Positions 7,159 to 13,628 of a DNA stretch of 17,606 nucleotides are shown piece by piece; the stretch's first letter is position 1, and each line of letters opens with the position of its first letter. A program made the translations under genes and the position numbers. Below the pieces are notes generated by a model. That model saw only the letters and a list, made by a program, of their open reading frames with translations, made no database searches and had not been told where the DNA came from. Where the stretch lies: assembly GCA_013140485.1 (NCBI GenBank), contig JABFSS010000004.1, forward strand, positions 1 through 17,606, given 5' to 3'. The stretch is from Candidatus Peribacteraceae bacterium (GTDB lineage: Bacteria; Patescibacteriota; Gracilibacteria; Peribacterales; Peribacteraceae).

Positions 7159-7160
7159 TT

Positions 7161-7238
7161 AGTGGAAAGTGAAAAGTGAAAAACGGAAAGTTGCTCGTCT
7201 ATTGTCCACTTTCCACTTTCCTCTGTCCACTTTCCACT
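7161..7238. repeat. inverted cluster of GTGGAAAG / CTTTCCAC repeats
   Basis: The spacer between the GT-C-like gene and the methyltransferase holds AGTGGAAAGTGAAAAGTG-type units at 7161-7190. Reverse-oriented copies (TCCACTTTCCACTTTCC at 7205-7221 and TCCACTTTCCACT at 7226-7238) follow. AGTGGAAAGTG and CACTTTCCACT are perfect complements, so the cluster could fold into a hairpin. The reverse-oriented copies lie inside the 3' end of the GT-C-like gene and encode its last 12 residues. The family resembles the TTTTCCAT repeat at 2160-2182. Confidence 0.8.
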
Positions 7239-8674
7239 CGTCCTAGTATCACGTCATGCAGCAATAGCACCGTCAGCACGACAATCACCGGCATCAGATG
7301 AATCAGCCCTCTCGCATACCCCGTCTGCAGAATCGCCTCCGTCGAGAGGCCGGTGAAGTGATAGAGGAAGAGCTGGCCGAGGTAGGGGATCAGGATGAAC
7401 GCCGAAAGGAGGAGCAAGGGCGAGCGGAAGGCGCTGCGCCACCGCGCGATCAAGAGGCCAAAGAAGAGCGGCATCAAGAGGCCCCAGTTTCCTTCCAAGA
7501 ACGTGTTCACGATCACGGAGGCGAAGACGCCCGGCTGCCATCGGAAGTTCAGGTCCAACCCCTTTGCGTTGCCGAACGCGAGTCCGTTGGCGAACTTGAA
7601 GGCGATCCACGGCCCGGCGATGATCACCGCAAGCAGAAGGGCAAAACCGGCTGTCATCATCACCTGCCGCACCGTCATCGTTTTTCGGTACACGAGCCAA
7701 CCGAGCGTCGCCGCGTAGAGGAATGCCAGCACAGGGAAGTACAGCGCCCATCCCTCATTCTTCGTGAAGGGAATCAATGCGATAGCGAACGCCGACAATC
7801 GGAGATACGTAGGGGCGTTTCGTGAAACGCCCTGGCTTTCATGCCCGCGGTCTTTCAGAGCATGAAACAGCAGACTCACCCCCACAAAAATATGTAACGA
7901 CAAGAACACATCCGCATACGGGCTCATCCCGTGAATCAATTCCAATGGCAGGGACGCGAGGATGATCGTTCCCAATGCCGACCATTCCCACGAGAGCATC
8001 CTCCGCAGCGTCCAGTAGACGAGCGCGAGCAGACACGCGAACCAGACGACGTGAATCATGTTCACCAGCCCCTCGTGCCAGCCGCCGGCGAGCGTGGAGA
8101 GCCACGTCTTACTGAGTGGCACCGTCGGCGGATACGAACTGACGCCGGGACTCGGATCCCATGGGAACGCGAGGGAGAATTTCTCCTGCAGAAAAAATAA
8201 TTTTCCGCGCAGGTTCCAGTTATCCATCGCATCGTCGAAGAACGTCGGCGTCACGGCGGTATCGCCCGCCATCGCGAGCAGCCGGATCAATACCCATCCG
8301 CCCATCACCGCCAATGCGATCATCATCGGGCGCGGCGTGGAATGCATCACATCCGCGATGTAGGGGCGCCCCGGTGGGGCGCCCGCCTTCACCGATGTCA
8401 TGAATCGCCCGCGCCGAATTCCCCACGCCGCGCCCAACACCACCAACAATCCGGCGAAGATCATTGCGAATCCCACAAGAGTCAGCGGAATTCCCAACCA
8501 CACGTTGCCCGCAAAGACGCAGAACATCGAGAACGTCATGCCGAACACAAACCCCATTACCCATTTTTCATATCTGCCGATAACGCTCGTATCCCATTCC
8601 AAAAGATCAATGATCAGCCACCCGACCACTGCGGGAATGACAACGCCGGGAATGAGCATGATAAGGGAGATCAT
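7199..8674 (-). CDS. polytopic membrane protein, probable GT-C-type glycosyltransferase
   Basis: A 491-residue protein with about ten or more hydrophobic spans. FFDDAMDNWNLRGKLFF (about 145-161), right after a membrane span, resembles the acidic first-loop motif of GT-C glycosyltransferases (GT39/ArnT-like), which use lipid-linked sugars at the outer membrane face. D147, D148 and D151 are candidate catalytic or metal-binding acids. The ATG at 8674 overlaps the upstream stop by 4 bp (ATGA) and the first span follows directly; the longer upstream frame is arginine-rich shadow. Two palindromic repeats are inserted in frame (residues about 97-106 AGAPPGRPYI and about 276-290), both between hydrophobic spans. 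The C-terminus VESGQRKVESGQ comes from simple repeats. Membrane topology is clear, the glycosyltransferase call is moderate, and donor and acceptor are unknown. Confidence 0.8.
   Translation of the reverse strand: MISLIMLIPGVVIPAVVGWLIIDLLEWDTSVIGRYEKWVMGFVFGMTFSMFCVFAGNVWLGIPLTLVGFAMIFAGLLVVLGAAWGIRRGRFMTSVKAGAPPGRPYIADVMHSTPRPMMIALAVMGGWVLIRLLAMAGDTAVTPTFFDDAMDNWNLRGKLFFLQEKFSLAFPWDPSPGVSSYPPTVPLSKTWLSTLAGGWHEGLVNMIHVVWFACLLALVYWTLRRMLSWEWSALGTIILASLPLELIHGMSPYADVFLSLHIFVGVSLLFHALKDRGHESQGVSRNAPTYLRLSAFAIALIPFTKNEGWALYFPVLAFLYAATLGWLVYRKTMTVRQVMMTAGFALLLAVIIAGPWIAFKFANGLAFGNAKGLDLNFRWQPGVFASVIVNTFLEGNWGLLMPLFFGLLIARWRSAFRSPLLLLSAFILIPYLGQLFLYHFTGLSTEAILQTGYARGLIHLMPVIVVLTVLLLHDVILGRVESGQRKVESGQ
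7809..7832. repeat. GTAGGGGCG palindromic repeat, copy 1, inside a coding region
   Basis: GTAGGGGCGTTTCGTGAAAC followed by GCCC forms a perfect 9-bp stem (GGGCGTTTC at 7813-7821 with GAAACGCCC at 7824-7832). It shares the leading GTAGGGGCG with copy 2 at 8360-8384, but the inner arms differ and still pair (TTTC/GAAA here, CCCC/GGGG there). The tail to 7850 (TGGCTTTCATGCCCGCGG) may belong to the same insertion. The frame of the host gene stays open, adding roughly QGVSRNAPTY to the protein. Confidence 0.8.
8360..8384. repeat. GTAGGGGCG palindromic repeat, copy 2, inside a coding region
   Basis: GTAGGGGCG begins a palindrome with a perfect 9-bp stem (GGGCGCCCC at 8364-8372, loop GGT, GGGGCGCCC at 8376-8384). 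It is read in frame on the minus strand as AGAPPGRPYI, a proline/glycine-rich insert between two hydrophobic segments of the host protein. The shared lead-in with copy 1 and the compensating differences in the arms mark them as members of one REP-like family. Confidence 0.8.
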
Positions 8675-9837
8675 TGTTGAGTAGTACGGAACAAAAATGC
8701 GCGCGTATCGAGCTGCTCGACGATCCTCCCCGGCGCGCTCCACGGCACGCCGCCCACCGTCAGTCGCCCTTCGCCGTCCACCGTCACGTCGTCGCGGTGG
8801 TAGACGAGCCAGAGCTTCACGTCCGGACGCGGCCCGTCCGGTTCGACTACGGTCGCGGGCAGCGAAAAGTACCGCGTCATTGCGATGATCGGACTCGTCT
8901 CGCGCAGTACGCCGAGCTCCTCCACGTCCTCGAGCCACGGCGCGGTTCGGTCCATCATGTCGTTGAAGCTCAAGTATGTGCGGAATATTCGCTGGCCCAT
9001 GGGCTTGGAGAGATACGTGTCGTAATCATTTTTCACGTACGAGAGAATTTCGGCGCCCATGCGGACGTCAAAGAGAATCCAAACAGCCGCGTACGCCAGA
9101 AAAAAGATCACGACGAGTGACTGTTTTTTGCCCTTCCAGATGCCATAAGCGATAAGTCCTCCCGCTACGACGATCAACGCCGCGTACAGCAGCCACATGC
9201 CCGAGCGCCCCCGCGGCGGTAGCGTACTGAAGATGCTCTCCGTCCCGACGGGATTGAAGGTGATCACCGGGCCCCAGATGAAGTTGATGTTGTACGGATT
9301 GAATTTCGGGAATATCCAGAAACTTTTTGCAACCTCCATCGTCTGGTCGAATATATTCCAATGCGAGAACCGGATCTCGCGCAGCAGAACGTCCGAGCCT
9401 TGCGGGAACGAGAGTCCGATCGCGTCGGTGCGCGCGTCCCATTGCGGATACGGATCCAAGTCGAGCGCCACCGTCTGTTCCGTCCCGCCACCCGTAATCG
9501 TGAACGGTAGCTCCAGCAAATTGCCGGGAACGTCCGCCCGCCGGTGCCACAAAAATTTCGCCGTCTCGTCGGTGCGGCTCGCGAGCGTGATGTATACGAC
9601 TTGAGTGGGGTGTGGCAGCGCGAGATCCACGAGCATGCTGCCGTCATCGTTCGACGCCGTGACGCGCAGTCCTTCGGGCGTTGTCTGCGGCACGTCGATG
9701 CCCGAGTATCGCCACGAATCGCCGCCGGGCACTTGGCCATCGAGGAAATTCCAGACGGTTTCGGTCATCGCCAAAGCTGCCGTGGGCATGGCAAGCAGCG
9801 CTGCAGCGGTGAGGAGAATTCTTGAAAAACGGTGCAC
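8671..9837 (-). CDS. secreted/membrane protein with signal peptide and two TM spans
   Basis: A 388-residue protein I cannot name. It starts with a classical signal peptide (residues 1-23, ending PTAALA). A beta-rich extracytoplasmic domain follows to about 160 (WNFLDGQVPGGDSWRYSG near the start, lectin- or jelly-roll-like in feel). There are two membrane spans at about 213-233 and 239-257 and a second outer domain of about 130 residues. No catalytic motif was recognised. The start is a GTG at 9837; no in-frame ATG lies upstream, and a TAGAAT box 6 nt before it suggests a leaderless message. The stop overlaps the GT-C-like gene by 4 bp (ATGA), so the two probably act together in surface glycan or glycoprotein work. 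It is the first gene of the five-gene minus-strand run. Confidence 0.8.
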   Translation of the reverse strand: MHRFSRILLTAAALLAMPTAALAMTETVWNFLDGQVPGGDSWRYSGIDVPQTTPEGLRVTASNDDGSMLVDLALPHPTQVVYITLASRTDETAKFLWHRRADVPGNLLELPFTITGGGTEQTVALDLDPYPQWDARTDAIGLSFPQGSDVLLREIRFSHWNIFDQTMEVAKSFWIFPKFNPYNINFIWGPVITFNPVGTESIFSTLPPRGRSGMWLLYAALIVVAGGLIAYGIWKGKKQSLVVIFFLAYAAVWILFDVRMGAEILSYVKNDYDTYLSKPMGQRIFRTYLSFNDMMDRTAPWLEDVEELGVLRETSPIIAMTRYFSLPATVVEPDGPRPDVKLWLVYHRDDVTVDGEGRLTVGGVPWSAPGRIVEQLDTRAFLFRTTQQ

Positions 9838-9843
9838 ACATGG

Positions 9844-9849
9844 ATTCTA
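9844..9849 (-). promoter_or_regulatory. -10-like box of a probable leaderless promoter
   Basis: On the minus strand TAGAAT (five of six consensus positions) ends 6 nt before the GTG start at 9837. No good -35 is at 16-18 nt; a CTGACG lies about 19 nt upstream. Together with the missing Shine-Dalgarno site this suggests that the transcript of the five-gene unit starts at or next to its first codon. Confidence 0.45.
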
Positions 9850-9894
9850 CGGTAAAAATGGCAATAGACGTCAGGTTCGAGCAGGAATGTGACA

Positions 9895-9922
9895 TTGACC
9901 AATCCCGGTTTCCTGACAGAAT
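9895..9922 (+). promoter_or_regulatory. candidate promoter for the hairpin-rich leader
   Basis: TTGACC at 9895-9900 and CAGAAT at 9917-9922 are separated by 16 nt. This could drive the TIM-barrel gene with a leader of about 260 nt. A perfect TTGACA at 9961-9966 is an alternative -35, but the -10 choices after it are poor. Both are suggestions from consensus matching only. Confidence 0.25.
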
Positions 9923-9994
9923 GCTCTGCTGGTTTTCCTCTGGGGAAGCTGGGATGGTCTTTGACATCACGATTGATCACTGAAATTTCCACCG

Positions 9995-10118
9995 ACATTG
10001 GCACTGTGCGCATCTTCGACGTGCCCAGAGTGCCAATGTTGCGTGGGAGCGTTTCCCATGCACGCGATTTTACTCGTCGTTACGAAAGGAACGACAAGGA
10101 CGATGGCCTCCTCCATCG
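9995..10118 (+). promoter_or_regulatory. consecutive hairpins in the leader of the TIM-barrel gene
   Basis: No gene is visible from 9838 to 10189. The part before the TIM-barrel gene holds several inverted repeats in a row: an 11-bp perfect pair ACATTGGCACT/AGTGCCAATGT (9995-10005 with 10029-10039), an imperfect GCGTG...CACGC stem just after, GTCGTT/AACGAC (10076-10081 with 10090-10095, 8-nt loop), and CGATGG/CCATCG (10101-10106 with 10113-10118). The loop of the last is CCTCCT, an anti-Shine-Dalgarno-like string. The series ends about 70 nt before the start codon. It could be a cis-regulatory RNA; I recognise no known riboswitch class. Confidence 0.4.
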
Positions 10119-10189
10119 ATCGTAGAGAACTCGGATTCTCACCTTACATTGGAGCGTCACAAAAAATTCATCACAAAGGAATGAAAATC

Positions 10190-11515
10190 ATGACCACCGA
10201 TCTGCAACCACTCAAGGGCACGAAGGGCGAGATCCCTGTGGATCTCCTCGTTCCCCCGTCGCCCAAGCTGTGGGAAACCACACCCGGCAACCTCATCACC
10301 TACACGGACGTGGTCTCGGATCCCATGGATCCGAGCGGACAGCTGAAGGTTCCGAATCCGCTGACCGTCACTGTCGATGCCCTCCGTCTCGCAAAAGAAC
10401 AAAAGGGCCTCTTGTCGGCGGCACACGCCCTTCTCGGCCAGATGTACGACGAGAAGAAACAGCCGACCGGCAAACCAGCCTACGTGTTCGGCGGTGAGGC
10501 TGCTCAGCACGGCGACCAGTCTCTGCCCGTGCTGCTCATCAATGCGGGCAACGCGGGTTTCGATGTCATGCAGCCCAGCGGCAATCACATTGACCTGGCC
10601 CGGTGCGCCGATGACGCGGCGTACTGTGACTGGGTCAAGCAAGTGCACGTCTCTTCGGGCATCCCCCTCCTCTCCGTCTCGGTGCACATGGACGGATATT
10701 TCTTGTTCAGCGTCACCCACGTCAAACGCGCTCGGGCCATCTGGGGCCAGAAATTCGAAGGCACCGACGAGCAACTCCAAGAACTCCTTCTCCACCGCAT
10801 GGCCAAGATTCTAATCGGTGCGGCACGTCTCGGAGTGCGGGTTCTCCATCTCTTCTTCGGTCAGCCGGGAGAAGTCCCCTACTACGGCTGGCCTTTCCAT
10901 GAGAAGAACGGTGCGAACGTGGCAGCGATGCGGCAGCGCTTCTACGACATCATGAACCGTCTCCTGCCGCTCGCGAAACTGCTGGGGATCTATCTGTGCC
11001 ACGAAATCCACTTCGGCACGATCGCCCTCAACGCGGACGACTACATCTTCGTCTGGAAGCAGCTCGGATGCCCGGACAATCTCTGTCTGGGCTTCGATCC
11101 GAGTCACTTCTGGCACGGGGAACCGTGGTGGGTCGCGCTCGACAAGCTGCGCGCAGCAGGCATCAAGGTCGTCGTCGCCCACTTCAAGCAAGCTGTCCTT
11201 CTGGACGGTCGACCGACCTTGGGTCTCGATCACGACGACCGCCGGCGCGGCATGATGTTCTCGTCACTCGATGCCACCAGCGGCATCGTGGACATGAACC
11301 TCTACGCGGGGCAGCTCACGCTGCCCGGAACCGGTCTCGCCGAATTCTGGCACCAAGTCTGCAACCTGCCGATCCCGGGCTACGCCGAAGCCGAAGATCC
11401 TCACTGGAATACGTGGGACATCCTCGTTCGCGGCGTCGGGTATCTGCAGCGCACCATCGGTCCGATGCGTCTGGCTCAAGCGCATTTCACCGAAGCAATG
11501 GCTCTCAAGGCGTAA
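10190..11515 (+). CDS. xylose isomerase-like TIM-barrel protein (sugar isomerase/epimerase family)
   Basis: A 441-residue protein, predicted cytosolic. Its second half has the ordered metal-site landmarks of the AP endonuclease 2/sugar phosphate isomerase-epimerase superfamily: E272 in CHEIHFG, D303 and H306 in GFDPSHFWHG, H331 in VVVAHFKQ, and a late acidic pair E400/E402 in YAEAEDP. Family members use a divalent metal to isomerise or epimerise sugars and inositols, or cut DNA at abasic sites. The length and the FDPSHFWHGEPWW wording favour the sugar branch. The first 90 residues are an unusual extension. The ATG at 10190 is preferred because AAAGGA ends 9 nt upstream; the ATG at 10181 would sit directly on that site. 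It stands alone between a hairpin-rich leader and a strong terminator, so it is probably regulated on its own. The substrate is unknown. Confidence 0.82.
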   Translation: MTTDLQPLKGTKGEIPVDLLVPPSPKLWETTPGNLITYTDVVSDPMDPSGQLKVPNPLTVTVDALRLAKEQKGLLSAAHALLGQMYDEKKQPTGKPAYVFGGEAAQHGDQSLPVLLINAGNAGFDVMQPSGNHIDLARCADDAAYCDWVKQVHVSSGIPLLSVSVHMDGYFLFSVTHVKRARAIWGQKFEGTDEQLQELLLHRMAKILIGAARLGVRVLHLFFGQPGEVPYYGWPFHEKNGANVAAMRQRFYDIMNRLLPLAKLLGIYLCHEIHFGTIALNADDYIFVWKQLGCPDNLCLGFDPSHFWHGEPWWVALDKLRAAGIKVVVAHFKQAVLLDGRPTLGLDHDDRRRGMMFSSLDATSGIVDMNLYAGQLTLPGTGLAEFWHQVCNLPIPGYAEAEDPHWNTWDILVRGVGYLQRTIGPMRLAQAHFTEAMALKA

Positions 11516-11548
11516 CCGTGATCAATCGTCAAACTATCAAAGACTCCA

Positions 11549-11578
11549 ACCAGCCGACTTCGTTCGGCTGGTATTTTT
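11549..11578 (+). terminator. rho-independent terminator
   Basis: ACCAGCCGA (11549-11557) and TCGGCTGGT (11564-11572) form a perfect 9-bp GC-rich stem with loop CTTCGT, followed by ATTTTTATT. It lies 33 bp after the stop of the TIM-barrel gene. On the opposite strand no T run follows the stem, so it should act for the plus strand only. Confidence 0.92.
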
Positions 11579-11597
11579 ATTGTTCTCCAGCAACTTC

Positions 11598-11627
11598 CCC
11601 TTCGCTTCGCTCAGGGTGACATCACCC
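11598..11627. repeat. CTTCGCTTCGCTCAGGGTGACA-type repeat at the alaS 3' end
   Basis: CCCTTCGCTTCGCTCAGGG, continuing into TGACATCACCC, includes the 6-bp palindrome GGGTGA-CA-TCACCC (11614-11627). I recall strings of this kind as a frequent dispersed repeat in environmental bacterial genomes; only one copy is in this window, so repeat status is from memory. The alaS stop codon (11613-11611 on the minus strand) and its last residues VMSP are inside it. Confidence 0.5.
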
Positions 11628-13530
11628 GTTCTTCACGAGCTACTTCGATTTCGGGTGGGCCACCACTGACAATTGCCTTGATTCTTCGCACCCCCGCGGA
11701 CGAACTCTCCTCCTTTTGAATCTTAAAACTCCCCAGCATTCCCGTCCGCGCCACGTGCGGGCCTCCACAAATTTCCTTACTAAAGGTTCCATCGCCAATC
11801 ACATACACTTTCACCTCCGCCGCATATTTATCATCGAAGACACCGATGGCGCCTTCTTTCTTTGCGCCGTCCACCGATGTCAGGTGATACGCCATCGGGA
11901 GATCTTTTTTGATTTCTTCATTCACGAGATCTTCGACTTTCTTGATTTGCTCGGGCGTCATCTTCTCCGGATGCGTGAAGTCGAAGCGCAGCCGTTCGGT
12001 CGTGATGTTGCTGCCTTTTTGCCAGACGTGATCGCCCAGGACTTTTCGGAGAGCGGCATTCAGCAAGTGCGTCGCGGTGTGGAGCTTAGTCGTCTCGGCG
12101 GAGTGGTCGGCGAGACCGCCGGCGAATTTTTGCGCCGCGCCCGCGCGCGAGAGTTTTTGGTGTTCTTCGAAGGCTTTTGCAAAACCCGCATCATCCACGG
12201 AGATACCTGTTTCCAAGACGATTTCTTTCGTCAGCTCCAACGGAAAGCCGTACGTTTCGTAAAAATAGAATGCCTTCGCACCGTCGAGCGTCTTGTGCTT
12301 TTCCAAATACTCCTTCAGCTCTTTTTCCCCTTTGGTTAGGGCTCTTTTGAATTGCGCCTCTTCGGATTCCAAACTCGCAGCAATCACATCGGCTTTGGCG
12401 ACCAGCAACGGATAGGCTTTTTTGTAGGTCTCGATGACCGCCTTCCCCACCTGCGGACAAATGTCGGTCGTCAGTCCCAATGTTCCGGCAAAACGAATGG
12501 CGCGGCGGATGACCCGGCGCGTGAAATATCCTTGATCCTTATTGCTGGGAGGAGCGCCGTCGGCGATCAAGAATGTTGCCACGCGCAGGTGATCCATGAT
12601 GATGCGGAAGGCGCGGGTTTCTTCGTCGCGCTCCCCGTATTTTTTCCCCGAGGCGTTTTCGAGCACGCTGCGGATTCCGTCGAAAAGGTCAATGAGAAAC
12701 ACGTCGGGATGATCGCGCACTGCCGCGGAAATCCGTTCCAACCCCCCCCCGAAGTCGACGTTCTTCTGCGCGAGGTTCTCGAATCCACTCTCTTTTTTGA
12801 TGTACTCCATAAAGACGTTGTTTCCGATTTCCATGTACCGGCCGCAGTCGCAGTTCACATGGCACGGGGCGTCTTTCCATTCGGACCGCTCGTGCAGTTT
12901 CCGCTCGGGTCCAAAATCCCAGAACATTTCGCTGTCGGGTCCTCCCGGTTCTCCCACCGGCATTTTGGTCGGTTCGCCCGCCCGGCTCCACCAGTTTTTC
13001 TTCTCGTCGTAGTAAAAAATACGTCCGCCCTGCATGCCGTCACGCTCCGCGTTGTCCACATCCTTTGCGGCAATCCCCACTGCTGCAAATTGCTCCTTCC
13101 AGAGCGTCACCGACTCGTCGTCGCGCGGAATATTGTCTTTGCCCCGGAACACCGTGACGTAGATGCGCTGGGGATCGAGTCCGATCTCCTTCGTGAGAAA
13201 TTCAAACATCCACGGAATCTGGTCGGCCTTGAAGTAATCGCCCAGACTCCAGTTGCCGAGCATTTCAAAAAACGTCGTGTGCCGGTTGTCGCCGATCTCC
13301 TCGATGTCCTGCGTGCGAAAGCACCGCTGGCTGTCGACGATGCGCTTGCCCAATGGATGCTTTTCTCCGAGCAGGTAGGGCAACATCGGTTGCATACCCG
13401 ATCCGGTGAACAGCGTCGTCGGATCATTTTCGGGCAAGAGCGGCGCGCTCGGAATCACGGCATGCCCGTGCTTCTTCGAGAAGAAGTCGAGGTAGGCCGA
13501 GCGGATGGCGTGGGTGGACTGAGGGGGCAT
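11611..13530 (-). CDS. alaS: alanine--tRNA ligase lacking the C-Ala domain
   Basis: Joins alanine to tRNA-Ala using ATP in the cytosol and clears mischarged serine/glycine. The class II catalytic core covers about residues 1-430 (FTGSGMQPM at 41-49, GNWSLGDYF at 92-100, GGGLER at 261-266). The editing domain follows with its zinc ligands H484 and H488 (HTATH) and C588 and H592 (CGGPH). At 639 residues it is about 230 shorter than the usual bacterial enzyme. It stops directly after the editing domain and has no DHHA1/C-Ala tail, which normally helps bind the tRNA elbow; none is encoded in the 95 bp beyond. The final VMSP and the stop come from a repeat. The ATG at 13530 fits the family N-terminus (THAIRSAYLDFF); a TACACT box 9 nt upstream suggests a leaderless message. 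A run of nine C (12742-12750) encodes the three glycines without breaking the frame. Confidence 0.96.
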   Translation of the reverse strand: MPPQSTHAIRSAYLDFFSKKHGHAVIPSAPLLPENDPTTLFTGSGMQPMLPYLLGEKHPLGKRIVDSQRCFRTQDIEEIGDNRHTTFFEMLGNWSLGDYFKADQIPWMFEFLTKEIGLDPQRIYVTVFRGKDNIPRDDESVTLWKEQFAAVGIAAKDVDNAERDGMQGGRIFYYDEKKNWWSRAGEPTKMPVGEPGGPDSEMFWDFGPERKLHERSEWKDAPCHVNCDCGRYMEIGNNVFMEYIKKESGFENLAQKNVDFGGGLERISAAVRDHPDVFLIDLFDGIRSVLENASGKKYGERDEETRAFRIIMDHLRVATFLIADGAPPSNKDQGYFTRRVIRRAIRFAGTLGLTTDICPQVGKAVIETYKKAYPLLVAKADVIAASLESEEAQFKRALTKGEKELKEYLEKHKTLDGAKAFYFYETYGFPLELTKEIVLETGISVDDAGFAKAFEEHQKLSRAGAAQKFAGGLADHSAETTKLHTATHLLNAALRKVLGDHVWQKGSNITTERLRFDFTHPEKMTPEQIKKVEDLVNEEIKKDLPMAYHLTSVDGAKKEGAIGVFDDKYAAEVKVYVIGDGTFSKEICGGPHVARTGMLGSFKIQKEESSSAGVRRIKAIVSGGPPEIEVAREERVMSP

Positions 13531-13539
13531 TGAGCAACG

Positions 13540-13545
13540 AGTGTA
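13540..13545 (-). promoter_or_regulatory. -10-like box of the alaS promoter, probably leaderless
   Basis: On the minus strand TACACT ends 9 nt before the alaS ATG at 13530. No -35 at normal spacing is convincing (TTGGCA lies 22 nt upstream). No Shine-Dalgarno site precedes the start. It is divergent from the RsbW-like gene promoter, the two sharing a 98-bp AT-rich region. Confidence 0.4.
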
Positions 13546-13592
13546 GCAAGTGCGGATGAGCTGGATTTGCCAAATTTATTAATTATGGTTTA

Positions 13593-13620
13593 TTGACATA
13601 TTTGTCTCTTGGAGTAGACT
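13593..13620 (+). promoter_or_regulatory. sigma70-type promoter, leaderless, of the RsbW-like gene
   Basis: A perfect -35 TTGACA (13593-13598) and TAGACT (13615-13620) are separated by 16 nt, in an AT-rich stretch. The -10 box ends 8 nt before the ATG at 13629, so transcription would begin at or within a base or two of the start codon. This is the clearest promoter in the window and the best single case for leaderless translation here. Confidence 0.75.
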
Positions 13621-13628
13621 GCTTCGCT

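Noticed and set aside
12742..12750. Run of nine C in alaS as a frameshift
   Set aside because: The frame continues correctly as GGGLERISA on both sides; it is only a fragile homopolymer.
12352..13533. 393-codon plus-strand frame antisense to alaS
   Set aside because: Mirrors alaS codons; no family features, and alaS itself is unambiguous.
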